Origin: Nocardiopsis ganjiahuensis DSM 45031
GTDB lineage: Bacteria > Actinomycetota > Actinomycetes > Streptosporangiales > Streptosporangiaceae
Assembly: GCF_000341085.1 (NCBI RefSeq)
Contig: NZ_ANBA01000002.1
Coordinates: forward strand, 372,001 to 436,000
Direction of reading: 5' to 3'
Length of the DNA: 64,000 bases
This document shows positions 51,907 through 61,399 of this stretch, in pieces (position 1 is the stretch's first letter; every line of letters begins with the position of its first letter). The notes below the pieces were generated by a model. That model had not been told where the DNA came from. It searched no databases and saw only the letters and a program-made list of their open reading frames with translations. The position numbers were made by a program, and so were the translations under genes.

Positions 51907-53286
51907 TCAGCCGCCGCTGAGACCCAGGATCAGCAGGAGCAGCAGCAGGATGATGATGGTGATCATCACCGCCGGGATCACCCAGCCCTGCTGGAGGATC
52001 GAGTCCTGCTGGGCCGGCTGCGGGCGGGGCGCGCCGTGCGGGGCGTAGGTCTGGTTGGGGTTGACCGCGCCGGTCATCATCGGGTTGGCGCCCTGGTGCA
52101 TGGCGTGCGACTGCTGGTGGCCCGACATGCCCGGGCGCGGGTTGGACATGCCCGGCTGCGCCCCGAACCCGCCGTGCCGCGGGTCCGAGCTCATCGGGTG
52201 CCCCATCTGGCCCGGCCGGGGGTTGGACAGGCCCGGGTTGGCCATCGGGTTGGGGTTGGACGCCCCGGGACCGCCGTAGGGGTTGGCGCCCGGGTTCTGG
52301 CCCAGGCGCGGGTCGGAGACGCCCGGCGCGTAGCCCATGCCCGGCTGCGCGCCGGTGGGCGGGTACTGCGGGGCCTGGGGCTGCACGGGCGGCAGCTGGT
52401 TGCCGTTGAGCAGGCCGGTCTGGGCGACGTGCTCGCCCTGCTTGAGCGCGTCCGCGCTGTCGGTGGCCATCACCGGCCCGTCGTGGCCGAGCAACCGCAT
52501 GAGCAGCGTCTGGGCGTTCGGGCGCTTGCTCGGGTCCTTGTCCAGGCAGGACTCCACGATCGGCCGCAGCTCGTCGTCGACCCCGTCCAGATCCGGCGGG
52601 GCGCTGACCACGCGGTGCACCACGGCCGGGACGGTGTCGGAGCCGAAGGGCGCGCGGCCGGTGGAGGAGAAGGCGATCACACAGCCCCAGGCGAAGATGT
52701 CGCACTTGTCGGTGATCCCGCGGCCCTCGATCTGCTCGGGCGCCATGTAGGAGGGCGTGCCGACGATCGAGTTGGTCATGGTGGCGGTGCCGTCGTCGAC
52801 ACGGGCGATGCCGAAGTCGATCACGCGCGGACCGTCCGGGCCGAGCAGCACGTTGCCGGGCTTGAAGTCGCGGTGGACGATCCCCGCCTTGTGGATGGCG
52901 ACGAGCGCCGTGGCGGTGGAGACGGCCAGGCGCTGGAGCGCGGCGCCGCGCACCGTCTTGCCCTTGGCGACGGTCTCCTGGAGGTCCTTGCCGGGGACGA
53001 ACTCGCTGACCACGTAGGGCGGGTCGCTGTCGAGCTGGGCGTCGATGATCGCGGCGGTGCAGAAGGAGGCGACCCGCTGGGCGGCCCGCACCTCCTTCTC
53101 GAACCGTTTGCGCAGGTCGGCGTCGGCCGACCACTGGTCGTTGAGGACCTTGACCGCGTACTCGTCTCCGGAGGCGTCCTCGGCGAGGTAGACGACCCCC
53201 TGGCCGCCCTTCCCCAGTCGTCCGGTCACGCTGTATTCACCGAACGCGGAGGGGTCGCTCGGCAGTAGCGATTCGGGACCGGGCAT
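51907..53286 (-). CDS. Transmembrane Ser/Thr protein kinase
   Basis: A 459-residue Hanks-type kinase. The glycine loop is GRLGKGGQGVVY (22-33), catalytic Lys46, the catalytic loop IVHRDFKPGNVLL with Asp140, DFG at 157-159, and the activation segment TMTNSIVGTPSYMAPEQ. A proline/asparagine-rich linker of about 150 residues contains recurring NPRPGM and DPRxG units. One transmembrane helix (about 433-455) ends only three residues before the C-terminus, so there is no extracellular sensor domain. Function unknown; it occupies a position where synteny would predict mannose-isomerase genes. Confidence 0.92.
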   Translation of the reverse strand: MPGPESLLPSDPSAFGEYSVTGRLGKGGQGVVYLAEDASGDEYAVKVLNDQWSADADLRKRFEKEVRAAQRVASFCTAAIIDAQLDSDPPYVVSEFVPGKDLQETVAKGKTVRGAALQRLAVSTATALVAIHKAGIVHRDFKPGNVLLGPDGPRVIDFGIARVDDGTATMTNSIVGTPSYMAPEQIEGRGITDKCDIFAWGCVIAFSSTGRAPFGSDTVPAVVHRVVSAPPDLDGVDDELRPIVESCLDKDPSKRPNAQTLLMRLLGHDGPVMATDSADALKQGEHVAQTGLLNGNQLPPVQPQAPQYPPTGAQPGMGYAPGVSDPRLGQNPGANPYGGPGASNPNPMANPGLSNPRPGQMGHPMSSDPRHGGFGAQPGMSNPRPGMSGHQQSHAMHQGANPMMTGAVNPNQTYAPHGAPRPQPAQQDSILQQGWVIPAVMITIIILLLLLLILGLSGG

Positions 53287-53466
53287 CGATGTCCTCCAGG
53301 GAGGTCGTCTTGGGCGGGGGAGCGCAGAATCAGGGTACGGGTACGGAACGCCGGGTATGGCCGCAGGCGGCCCCGGCGCCCGGAGGGCGCCCCTTACCCG
53401 GGCGTACCCGTTATGACTACCGAAACGGGGAGAACGTTCCGTCCTCCACCGAACCTTTTTCGGTCG

Positions 53467-53643
53467 TCAGGAGATTTTGCGTGCCTCGTCGACCAGCAGG
53501 ACCGGGATCCCGTCGCGGATCGGGTAGGCCAGACCGCTCTCGTCGCAGACCAGTTCGTCGGTCTCCGGGTCGTGGCGCAGCGGGGCCTGGCTCTGCGGGC
53601 AGGCCAGGATCTCCAGCAGCCAGCCGTCGATCTTCGTGCTCAT
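53467..53643 (-). CDS. Trm112 family protein
   Basis: A 58-residue small protein: KIDGWLLEILACPQSQAPL, then ELVCDESGLAYPIRDGIPVLL. The YPIRDGIP motif defines the family. Two of the four zinc-ligand cysteines typical of Trm112/YcaR are missing. ATG 53643 lies 29 bp after the manB stop, so it is co-transcribed with manB, as in Streptomyces. Confidence 0.88.
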   Translation of the reverse strand: MSTKIDGWLLEILACPQSQAPLRHDPETDELVCDESGLAYPIRDGIPVLLVDEARKIS

Positions 53644-53672
53644 GGTTCTCGTTCCTCGTGATGATGACCGGG

Positions 53673-55043
53673 TCAGGCGCGGACGATGGCCAGGACCTCG
53701 TCGCACAGGCGCGCCACGGCGGTGTCGTCGGGGGCCTCCACGTTGAGCCGCAGCAGCGGTTCGGTGTTGGAGGCGCGCAGGTTGAACCACGCCCCGCCGG
53801 GCAGGGTGACGCTGAGGCCGTCGAGTTCGTCGACGTCGACCCCGTCCCGTCCTGCGAACGCCGCGCGCACCGCGGCCATGCGGCCTGGGGCGTCGGCGAC
53901 CTCGGAGTTGACCTCGCCCGAGGCCGCGTACCGGGAGTACTCCTCCGTGATCTGCGAGAGCGGACGCTCGTCCGCGCCCAGGACCCGGAGGACGTGCATG
54001 GCCGCGAGCATACCCGTGTCGGCCTTCCAGAAGTCCCGGAAGTAGTAGTGGGCGGAGTGCTCCCCGCCGAAGATCGCACCGGTCTCGGCCATGGTCGCCT
54101 TGATGAAGGAGTGGCCGACGCGGGTCCGCACGGGCTTCCCGCCGCGCTCGGCGACGATCTCGGGGACCGCCGCGGAGGTGATGAGGTTGTGGATGACCGT
54201 GGCGCCGGGCTCGCGCTTGAGCTCCTGGGCCGCGACCAGCGCGGTGACGGCGGACGGGGAGACCGGCTCGCCGCGCTCGTCGATGACGAAGCAGCGGTCG
54301 GCGTCGCCGTCGAAGGCCAGGCCGATGTCGGCGCCGCTCTCGCGGACCTTCGCCTGCAGGTCGACGAGGTTGTCCGGGTCCAGGGGGTTGGCCGGGTGGT
54401 TGGGGAAGGTGCCGTCGAGCTCGAAGTAGAGGGGCACGACCTCCAGCGGCAGGCCCTGCTCCAGGACGGCGGGGACGGTGTGGCCGCCCATGCCGTTGCC
54501 CGCGTCCACGACCACCTTCAGCGGGCGGCTGCCGGAGAGGTCGACGAGGTCGCGCAGGTAGTCGGCGTAGCCGGGCAGCAGGTCCCGCTCGGTCACGGTG
54601 CCCGCGGGGCCGTCGTGCGCGGGGGCGTCGTCGGAGCCGGAGAGGATCCGCTCGGCCAGGTCGCGGATCTCGTTCAGGCCGGTCTCGCCGCTGATCGGCG
54701 AGGCCCCGGGCCGGCACATCTTGATGCCGTTGTAGTCGGCCGGGTTGTGGCTGGCGGTGAACATGGCACCGGGCAGGTCGAGGGAGCCCGAGCCGTAGTA
54801 GAGGAGGTCGGTGGAGCCGAGTCCGGCGAACACCACGTCCACCCCCTGGGAGGTGACGCCGTCGGCGAAGGCGTGGGCCAGCTCCGGGGAGGAGGGGCGC
54901 ATGTCGTGGGACACCACGACGGCGGGTCCGCCGATCACACGGGCGAAGGCGGAGCCGATCGCGCGGGCGATGTCGGCGTTGAAGGTGTCCGGAATCACAC
55001 CGCGTACGTCGTATGCCTTGAAGATGCTTCCGAGGTCAGCCAC
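53673..55043 (-). CDS. manB: Phosphomannomutase/phosphoglucomutase
   Basis: Interconverts hexose 1- and 6-phosphates, supplying GDP-mannose precursors. The 456-residue alpha-D-phosphohexomutase has IFKAYDVRGV at the start, the phosphoserine loop MFTASHNPADYNGIKM (Ser98), the metal loop LAFDGDADRCFV, the sugar-binding GGEHSAHYYFRDFWKAD and the phosphate-binding loop LRASNTEPLLRLNVE. Conserved neighbour of Trm112 and DUF3499 genes. Confidence 0.95.
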   Translation of the reverse strand: MADLGSIFKAYDVRGVIPDTFNADIARAIGSAFARVIGGPAVVVSHDMRPSSPELAHAFADGVTSQGVDVVFAGLGSTDLLYYGSGSLDLPGAMFTASHNPADYNGIKMCRPGASPISGETGLNEIRDLAERILSGSDDAPAHDGPAGTVTERDLLPGYADYLRDLVDLSGSRPLKVVVDAGNGMGGHTVPAVLEQGLPLEVVPLYFELDGTFPNHPANPLDPDNLVDLQAKVRESGADIGLAFDGDADRCFVIDERGEPVSPSAVTALVAAQELKREPGATVIHNLITSAAVPEIVAERGGKPVRTRVGHSFIKATMAETGAIFGGEHSAHYYFRDFWKADTGMLAAMHVLRVLGADERPLSQITEEYSRYAASGEVNSEVADAPGRMAAVRAAFAGRDGVDVDELDGLSVTLPGGAWFNLRASNTEPLLRLNVEAPDDTAVARLCDEVLAIVRA

Positions 55044-55168
55044 GTCTGCTCCGGCCAGGTCGATTCTGCGACGAATTCGGTTCAGCGCCCGGTCACGATC
55101 GAGCGCCGTACAAAACTAGCAAGAGGTCGCCGGACCGATCGTCGGGGCGGGGCCGGGGCGCCGCCGGA

Positions 55169-55570
55169 TCAGCCGTTGGGGTGGTGCGGTGGACGCTGCT
55201 CACCGCGGTCCGACTTGACCACGCGCAGGTGGCCGCGGCGCATCGTCTCGTGACCCTCCCCCACGGGCTCGCCGGGGGACGGCTCTGAGCGTGCCGGGGG
55301 CCTCGCCGCCTCACGTACGGCGTCGGCGAGGGCCTCCAGGTCATCACTGCCGGGACCACCTCCCGACGTCTCGACCGGAAGCCGAACGACCTCCCAGCCA
55401 CGCGGCGCGGTCAACCGCTCGGCGTGGATGGCGCACAGGTCGTAACAGTGCGGTTCCACGTAGGCGGCGAGCGGGCCGAGAACGGCGGTGGAGTCGGCGT
55501 AGACGTACGTGAGCGTGAAAACGGCGGGCTGCCTGCACGCGGTGCGGGAACAGCGTCGAACATGGCTCAC
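55169..55570 (-). CDS. DUF3499 family protein
   Basis: A 133-residue actinobacterial protein. SHVRRCSRTACRQPAVFTLTY and YVEPHCYDLCAIHAERLTAPRGW carry Cys/His pairs suggesting a small zinc site. The C-terminal half is polar and variable. GTG 55570 matches the N-terminus of relatives; a GTG at 55603 is possible. It lies between the zincin-like gene (divergent) and manB, as in Mycobacterium and Streptomyces. Function unknown. Confidence 0.85.
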   Translation of the reverse strand: MSHVRRCSRTACRQPAVFTLTYVYADSTAVLGPLAAYVEPHCYDLCAIHAERLTAPRGWEVVRLPVETSGGGPGSDDLEALADAVREAARPPARSEPSPGEPVGEGHETMRRGHLRVVKSDRGEQRPPHHPNG

Positions 55571-55747
55571 AGCGATTGACTGTATGCCTTTACCGAGGGA
55601 CACGCCAGCATCGTCCCATGACCTGCTCCGTTTTTGGGCGAGTGTCCTTGACCCGGGCAGGTCGCCGGCCCCCGGGGAGCGGGCCCCTTCTCACTTCTTG
55701 GGCCACCGGGACTACGCGGGGGGCTCGTGATGGCTTAGTCTCAATGT

Positions 55748-56182
55748 GTGCGACGAGTGCGCCTTTCCAGTGGCCAACCAGACCGAGTGCGGCGCCGGGA
55801 CCGCCGCGGCCGAGGCATCCGCGGTCCTCTCGTGCCCTCTGACCTGCCCGTCTCCCGCAGCCGAGCGCAGGCCTTCGACGATCTTGTCCTGGACGCCGTC
55901 GAACGCCTGGAGCGGCTGTGGGCGCGCGAGCTGGCGAACGTCGACTTCCTCGTGGAGGACGTTCCCCCGATCCCGTTCCGCGGCGACCTGTCCGAGACGA
56001 TCCCCTTCTCCCGCCTGGAGACCGACCCCGAGGGTCGTGCGCGGATCATCGTCTACCGGCGGCCCGTGGAGATGCGGACCAAGGACCCCGAGGAGATGGC
56101 TCTCCTCGTCCACGAGACCGTGGTCGAGGAGGTCGCCAACCTGCTCGGGGTGGAACCGGAGTCGGTGGACCCGGAGAACTGA
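55748..56182 (+). CDS. Zincin-like metallopeptidase family protein with degenerate HExxH motif
   Basis: A 144-residue member of the small zincin-like family common next to DUF3499 genes. After a basic N-terminus it has QAFDDLVLDAVERLERLW, VDFLVEDVPPIPF, RIIVYRRPVEMR and the helix LLVHETVVEEVANLLGV. Active relatives have HExxHH; here it is His122-Glu-Thr-Val-Val-Glu, so the second zinc ligand is gone. It is probably not a working peptidase. GTG start with no clear RBS; a TTAGTCT -10-like element just upstream suggests a leaderless transcript. Confidence 0.85.
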   Translation: MRRVRLSSGQPDRVRRRDRRGRGIRGPLVPSDLPVSRSRAQAFDDLVLDAVERLERLWARELANVDFLVEDVPPIPFRGDLSETIPFSRLETDPEGRARIIVYRRPVEMRTKDPEEMALLVHETVVEEVANLLGVEPESVDPEN

Positions 56183-56243
56183 GCCCCGGGCGGCGGTCCC
56201 GTCCCCGTCAGGGTCCCGGTCCCGGTCGAGGAACCGGGCCCCG

Positions 56244-56282
56244 TCAGGGGACCACCGTTCCGTGCCCGCTCAGGGGACCACC
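56244..56282. repeat. Duplicated 13-bp stop-codon region of the DUF5719 gene
   Basis: TCAGGGGACCACC occurs at 56244-56256 and 56270-56282. The second copy holds the stop codon and last three codons of the DUF5719 gene. A short local duplication just past the gene end. Confidence 0.7.
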
Positions 56283-57940
56283 CCGGTCATGCTGTCCCGC
56301 ACGACCGGAAGCTCGACCTGCACGGGTGCGGGCCGCACCGGCAGGACGCTGATCCCGCTGCCCGAACGCAGGATCCGGGCGGCGTACACCGGGCCCGATC
56401 CCTCCAGCAGTTCGAGGCGCACCGCGTATCCGTCCTCGGGGTCGGCCCCGGAGGGCACTCCCCAGCCGTCGGTGTCGGTGCCGAAGACGTGGGTGGTTCC
56501 GGCGGCCACCTCGGCCCGCACGGCGTCTCCCATGCTGCCGTCGGCGGCGATCGGGGTCGCCACGACCCTGGCATCGTCCTCCAGGGCGCCCAGGACCAGC
56601 TCCACGTCCACCCCCTCGGGCATGTCCGGGATGACGGCCGTGGTGTCCAGCGGGTCGGTCAGAGGGTCCACGGCGGCCGTGTAGGCGGTCTCGACGACCG
56701 TCACTTCCTCACCGTCCACCTCGACCTCCTCGGCGACCACACCGGCGGCCACGGGGGCGTCCGCTTCCACCACCACCGTCCCGGGGAGGCCGCCGAGCAC
56801 GCTCTCCAGGGTCAGCCAGGCCGAGGCCGCCGGCGGAACGTTCAGGACCAGCGGGTCCTCGGCGGTCCCGGCGGCACCGGTGTCCTCGGCGTCCCGGTCG
56901 TCCTCGGACTCCTCGGGCTCGGCGGTCACCACGTGGACGCGCACCTCGACGGGGTCGTTCCCGGGTGCGGCCACGATCAGTCGGCGGGTGCCGTCGCCGC
57001 CGGGCACCCCTGGGACGACCTGGTGTTCCTCCGGGGCCCGGGTGGGCGGAACCCAGTCGCTGTGCCCCGAGGAGTGCTCGGCGAGCAGGGCCGCGGAGAC
57101 GCGGCCGGTGCTGGTGCGCACGTGGACACCGATGGATCCGGTGCTCTGGATGAGCTCGGTGGCGTCGAACTCGGTCGACTCCCCCGGGCCCAGGTGGATA
57201 CCCCGGCTGTCCGGCGAGAAGGAGGGACCCTCCATGGTGTAGATGTCCACGCTGACCGTGGCCCGGAAGACCTCCGGGTTGGACAGGTGCACGGTCAGCG
57301 TCCCGAGGTCCACCCCGTCGGGGTCCTCCGCGCCGGGCAGGGCGAACCAGGTCCCGATGGACGGCTCGGCGCAGCGGACCTCGGTGATGCCGTCGTCGGA
57401 GACGGTGGTCTGCGCGGCGTCCAGACCGGACGCCAGGGAGCCCTCGGCGTGCAGGGCGGTGGGCAGGGCGGCGTCGCCGGTATCGGTGTTCCAGACCCGT
57501 CCGGGTTCGGTCTGCTCCTCTCCGAGGAGCTCACCCCGGTCGTCGGCGTCGGGGTCCCGGGACGGGCTCGGGTCGGCGTTCTCGGTCTCGTCCGCCTCGT
57601 CCGCGTCCTCTGTGTCCGCCTCCTCCGCGTCCTCTGTCTCCGCCGCGTCCTCCTCGCCCTCGGCAGGGGCCTCGGCCAGCGGGACGGCCCAGAGCACGCC
57701 CTCGTCGTCCCGGCTGACGCGGGGCGCGAAGGCGGCCACCGAGCTCTCCGCGCCGTCCTCGGACGACTCGTGCGGGGCCGGGCAGACACGTGCGGCCAGG
57801 TCCGGTCGGACGGTGCCGGGTTCGGTCACCCCCAGCTCGGGGTTGATCGGCCGGATCGCGAACGCGACCCCGAACAGGGCGAGCAGCGCCAATGCGACCA
57901 GCCCGAACAGCGCGAACCGGTTCTCCACGATCAGTCGCAC
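56270..57940 (-). CDS. DUF5719 family exported protein
   Basis: A 556-residue protein with one N-terminal membrane anchor (FALFGLVALALLALFGVAFAI). Residues about 90-140 form a strongly acidic Glu/Ala/Asp tract, unusual against the flanks. The remainder is beta-rich with RRLIVAAPGNDPVEVRVHVV and GVDVELVLGALEDDARV, typical of DUF5719. It starts 3 bp after the upstream GT2 gene, so the two are co-transcribed and probably work together at the envelope. Confidence 0.85.
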   Translation of the reverse strand: MRLIVENRFALFGLVALALLALFGVAFAIRPINPELGVTEPGTVRPDLAARVCPAPHESSEDGAESSVAAFAPRVSRDDEGVLWAVPLAEAPAEGEEDAAETEDAEEADTEDADEADETENADPSPSRDPDADDRGELLGEEQTEPGRVWNTDTGDAALPTALHAEGSLASGLDAAQTTVSDDGITEVRCAEPSIGTWFALPGAEDPDGVDLGTLTVHLSNPEVFRATVSVDIYTMEGPSFSPDSRGIHLGPGESTEFDATELIQSTGSIGVHVRTSTGRVSAALLAEHSSGHSDWVPPTRAPEEHQVVPGVPGGDGTRRLIVAAPGNDPVEVRVHVVTAEPEESEDDRDAEDTGAAGTAEDPLVLNVPPAASAWLTLESVLGGLPGTVVVEADAPVAAGVVAEEVEVDGEEVTVVETAYTAAVDPLTDPLDTTAVIPDMPEGVDVELVLGALEDDARVVATPIAADGSMGDAVRAEVAAGTTHVFGTDTDGWGVPSGADPEDGYAVRLELLEGSGPVYAARILRSGSGISVLPVRPAPVQVELPVVRDSMTGVVP

Positions 57941-57943
57941 GAC

Positions 57944-60900
57944 CTACCCCTCCCGCTCGTTGTCGTCGGTGCCGTCCCGTTCGCCCCTGTCCCGGGGTGA
58001 TCCGGCACGGCGCCGTCCTGCCCGCCGGGTGCCCCGGCGCCTGCCCCGGACCACGGGGATGGACCCGGTCGTGGTCGGCCCGGGATCGGGCTCGCGCTCC
58101 GCGACCGTCCGGTCCTCGGCAGAGCTCTCGGCCTCGACCCCGTCCGAACCCTCCGCCGGGGTCCGGGGCGGGCCCTCGTCCGGTTCCGCGGACGCGGCGG
58201 GCCTTGCGGAGCGTGTGCCCCTCGGCCGTTCACGGCCACGCCCTCGGGTGCGGGACAGCGGCCCGCGGCGCGGGCGCCGGGGACGGGGCATCGGGGTGGA
58301 CGCGATGAGTTTGCGTTCCTCCTCGGTGCGCACGCCCGGGGCGGCGAGCACCGCCACGATCAGGAGCAGGACGCCCTGGGTGACCACCCAGGCGGTGTGC
58401 ACCAGGTCCGTGTGCCAGACGCGCAGCTCACCGCCGTGCACCGGCAGGGCCCAGGCCTGGGTCCCGTTCTCGGTGCTCACCGGGGTGAGCTCGGTGCCGT
58501 CGAGGGTGGCGGTCCAACTGCCGTCGGCCGGTTCGGCCAGGGCCAGACGGCGGCCGGTGCGGCCCTCTCCGATCTCGGCCGTGAGGTCGTCCGCGGAACC
58601 CTCCACCTGGAGCGCCTCCGCCTCCAGGCCGTCCTCGGAGACCGTGCGCAGCACACCGGTGGGTTCGACGATCCGCCAGAGCCCGTAGTGGCCGGACAGC
58701 GACTGCCGACCCAGCCCCGGGGTCCCGTCGAGGGTGTCGACCATGGTGGCGTCAGCGGGGGCGCTGATCTCCGGGCGGGGGTAGAGCACGTACTGGATGC
58801 CGTGGTCGAGGAGGCTGACGAGCTGGTCGCCGCCCTGGCCGGCGGCGAGTTCGGCGACGGCCCGGTCCACGGCGGCGCGGGTCCGGGGTTCGGGCAGGAC
58901 CCGTTCCTCCCCCAGCCTCGGTTCGCGGCCGCGGACCACCACGTAGTCGACGCTGCCGTCGTCGGCCGGGGTGACGACGACCGTCCGGGGCCGGGTGCCG
59001 TCGGAGCTCACGCTCTCCAGCGCCCCGGGGACCGAGCGGGGGGCGTTCGCGGTAATCGGGCCGTCGACGCCCTCCCACATCCACAGGGCCGCGGCCGAGA
59101 CCGGGGTGGCCAGCGCGAGGGCGGCCACGCCCAGGGCGAAGTACCGCTTCACCCCTCCGGTCCGGATCATGTTCCCGAAGGCGCGGGCCGCCGTGGAGGC
59201 GGTCAACAGGACGGCTGTGGCGGCGAAGGCCAGTGCGACGCCGGGCCAGACCTGGGCGGGCGGGCCACCGAAGTAGGGCTCGACGACGATGCGGCTGGTC
59301 AGGACGGCGATGAGCATCCCGAACAGGGCCAGGCTCCAGCCCGCCGCGACCAGCATCCGGTTGCGGAGCAGGAGCAGCGAGCACAGGGCGGCCGCGATGA
59401 AGCCGGCGGTCACCCAGTACGGGGGCGTGCCGGGACCGCCCGGGGAGAGCATGAGCAGCTCGGCGGGGGTGGCCCCGGGGTCGGACAGCTCAGGCCGGTG
59501 CAGTCCCGCCTCCAACAGCCACAGGCTCGGGTGCAGCAGCACCTCCAGCGACCACGGCATCAGCAGGACCACCGGCACGGACAGGCTGATCGCCACGCTG
59601 ACGTAGACCCGGCGGCCCAGGTGTCCGAAGGCGACCGCGACCAGCACCCCGGTGACCAGGCACAGGAGCCAGACGATCGGGACGAAGGCGGCGGCGACGG
59701 TGAGCGCCAGGCCCAGGCCCCAGGCGGCCCGCCGCGAGGGTTTGGGCGGCATGGAGACCACGCGGACCAGCAGCAGGCCGAGGATCGGCAGCAGGGCGTG
59801 GACCAGGGCCGTACCGAGGCGGCCCTGGGCGACGGCGCCGGTGGCCATGGGCAGCAGGGCGTAGGCCCCCGCCATCCACAGCCGGGCCGGACGGAAGCGC
59901 AGCACCTCGCGGGCGAGCAGGTACGAGGTGAGTCCGGCCAGCGGGACGCACCCCAGCAGGATGACCATCACCGCGATCCACGGCTGGCCCAGGGTGAGGG
60001 TGGACAGCAGGGCGAGGAACCCGACGTAGGGCGGGATCGGTCCCGCCGAGCCCACACCGCTGTCGGGATGGCCGGACAGGTACAGGTTCCACAGGTCCAG
60101 GGCGCCGCCGGTGACCGGGGGCAGGGCGCCGCCCGCGAGCATCTCGCCGAACAGCAGTGAGCGTTCGGCGATGATCGTGACCACGGTCAGGCCGATGACC
60201 AGCAGGGCTCCCGGCTGCAGGATCACCCGGCGGAAGAACGAGGTGGAGTCGTCGGCGGGGCCGTCGTCGTCCTCACCCGGCGGGACGGTGACCGCCTGGT
60301 GGCGTCCGGCGGTGTCTCCCACGCGTTCGCCCGTGAGGATGCCGGTGACCGCGTCGGCGAACTGCCGCACGGCCACGCCCCTGGCCAGGAAGGGCCGGAT
60401 GGCGCTGTAGGTGCGGCGGCGGTCACGGCGGCGCCGGAACCTGGCACGGGCCAGACGGAACGGCCGACCGTAGACGAGGGTGATCGCGGCCGCCTCGTCC
60501 AACGCGTTGGCCGGCTGCTTGATGAGCAGGTACATGATCACGCGCAGCAGCGAACCCACGGAGTTGCGCAGCAGGGCGAACACCATGCCGCCGACGGGCA
60601 GGTTGGCCAGCAGCACGAACACCGCGTGCCTGCGGTCCACCCGGCGGGGGTGGTTGCGGGTGGCCGTGATCCTCCTGCGGCGGCGGGCCGAGGCCTCCGC
60701 GTGGTAGGCGACGGCGTCGGTGACCAGGCGGACCCGCAGCCCGGCACCGCCCACGCGCCAGCAGAAGTCGATGTCGTCGCGGAAGAGCGGCAGCGCGGGG
60801 TCGAAACCGCCGAGGCGCTCCCACACGTCGCGGCGGACCAGCATGCCCGCGCTGGAGACCGCCAGGACCTGGCGGGTCCCGTCGTGCTGTCCGTGGTCGA

Positions 60901-61399
60901 ACTCGCGCTGCTCCAGCCCGGTCTCGCGGCGGCCCGCGCCGTCGATGGTGACGCCGACCTCCACGAGGAGGCGGCGGTCGAACCAGTCGCGGAGCTTGGG
61001 GCCCAGGACCGCGGTGCGCGGGTCCTTGTCCGCGGCGGACAGCAGCTGTTCGAGGGTGTCCTTCTCCGGGGTGAGGTCGTCGTGGACGAGCCAGATCCAC
61101 TCCGTGGCGTCGTCGTCGAACCCGTGCACCTCGGTGGTGGACCTGGGCAGGTCGAGGGCGGCCTTCACCGCGTCCCCGTAGCCGGTCCGGGCGGGCAGGT
61201 CGATGACGGCGTCGGCGGGGAGGTGGTCCGCGAGGATGTCGGGGCTGCCGTCGGAGCTTCCGGTGTCGGCGGCCACGACCCGCTGCACGGGCCGGGTCTG
61301 GGCACGGAGCGCGGACAGGGTTTCCGGCAGCCATCGCGCGCCGTCGTGGGACACGATGACAGCGGTGACGACGTGGCGAGCGGAATCCAGGTCAAGCAC
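57944..61399 (-). CDS. Large membrane glycosyltransferase, GT2 N-terminal domain
   Basis: About 1150 residues. The GT2 domain has VVTAVIVSHDGARWLPETL, AADTGSSDGSPDIL, WIWLVHDDLTPEKDTL (DxD-type), and LFRDDIDFCWRVGGAGLRV. About 12-14 membrane helices follow, then an extracytoplasmic beta-rich domain, a last helix (AWVVTQGVLLLIVAVLAAPGV) and a highly basic Arg/Pro-rich tail. Similar proteins lie beside whiB and DUF5719 across actinomycetes and may build a surface glycan; the acceptor is unknown. The frame is open to GTG 61540, but those codons look non-coding; GTG 61399 is preferred, without a strong RBS. Confidence 0.85.
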   Translation of the reverse strand: MLDLDSARHVVTAVIVSHDGARWLPETLSALRAQTRPVQRVVAADTGSSDGSPDILADHLPADAVIDLPARTGYGDAVKAALDLPRSTTEVHGFDDDATEWIWLVHDDLTPEKDTLEQLLSAADKDPRTAVLGPKLRDWFDRRLLVEVGVTIDGAGRRETGLEQREFDHGQHDGTRQVLAVSSAGMLVRRDVWERLGGFDPALPLFRDDIDFCWRVGGAGLRVRLVTDAVAYHAEASARRRRRITATRNHPRRVDRRHAVFVLLANLPVGGMVFALLRNSVGSLLRVIMYLLIKQPANALDEAAAITLVYGRPFRLARARFRRRRDRRRTYSAIRPFLARGVAVRQFADAVTGILTGERVGDTAGRHQAVTVPPGEDDDGPADDSTSFFRRVILQPGALLVIGLTVVTIIAERSLLFGEMLAGGALPPVTGGALDLWNLYLSGHPDSGVGSAGPIPPYVGFLALLSTLTLGQPWIAVMVILLGCVPLAGLTSYLLAREVLRFRPARLWMAGAYALLPMATGAVAQGRLGTALVHALLPILGLLLVRVVSMPPKPSRRAAWGLGLALTVAAAFVPIVWLLCLVTGVLVAVAFGHLGRRVYVSVAISLSVPVVLLMPWSLEVLLHPSLWLLEAGLHRPELSDPGATPAELLMLSPGGPGTPPYWVTAGFIAAALCSLLLLRNRMLVAAGWSLALFGMLIAVLTSRIVVEPYFGGPPAQVWPGVALAFAATAVLLTASTAARAFGNMIRTGGVKRYFALGVAALALATPVSAAALWMWEGVDGPITANAPRSVPGALESVSSDGTRPRTVVVTPADDGSVDYVVVRGREPRLGEERVLPEPRTRAAVDRAVAELAAGQGGDQLVSLLDHGIQYVLYPRPEISAPADATMVDTLDGTPGLGRQSLSGHYGLWRIVEPTGVLRTVSEDGLEAEALQVEGSADDLTAEIGEGRTGRRLALAEPADGSWTATLDGTELTPVSTENGTQAWALPVHGGELRVWHTDLVHTAWVVTQGVLLLIVAVLAAPGVRTEEERKLIASTPMPRPRRPRRGPLSRTRGRGRERPRGTRSARPAASAEPDEGPPRTPAEGSDGVEAESSAEDRTVAEREPDPGPTTTGSIPVVRGRRRGTRRAGRRRAGSPRDRGERDGTDDNEREG

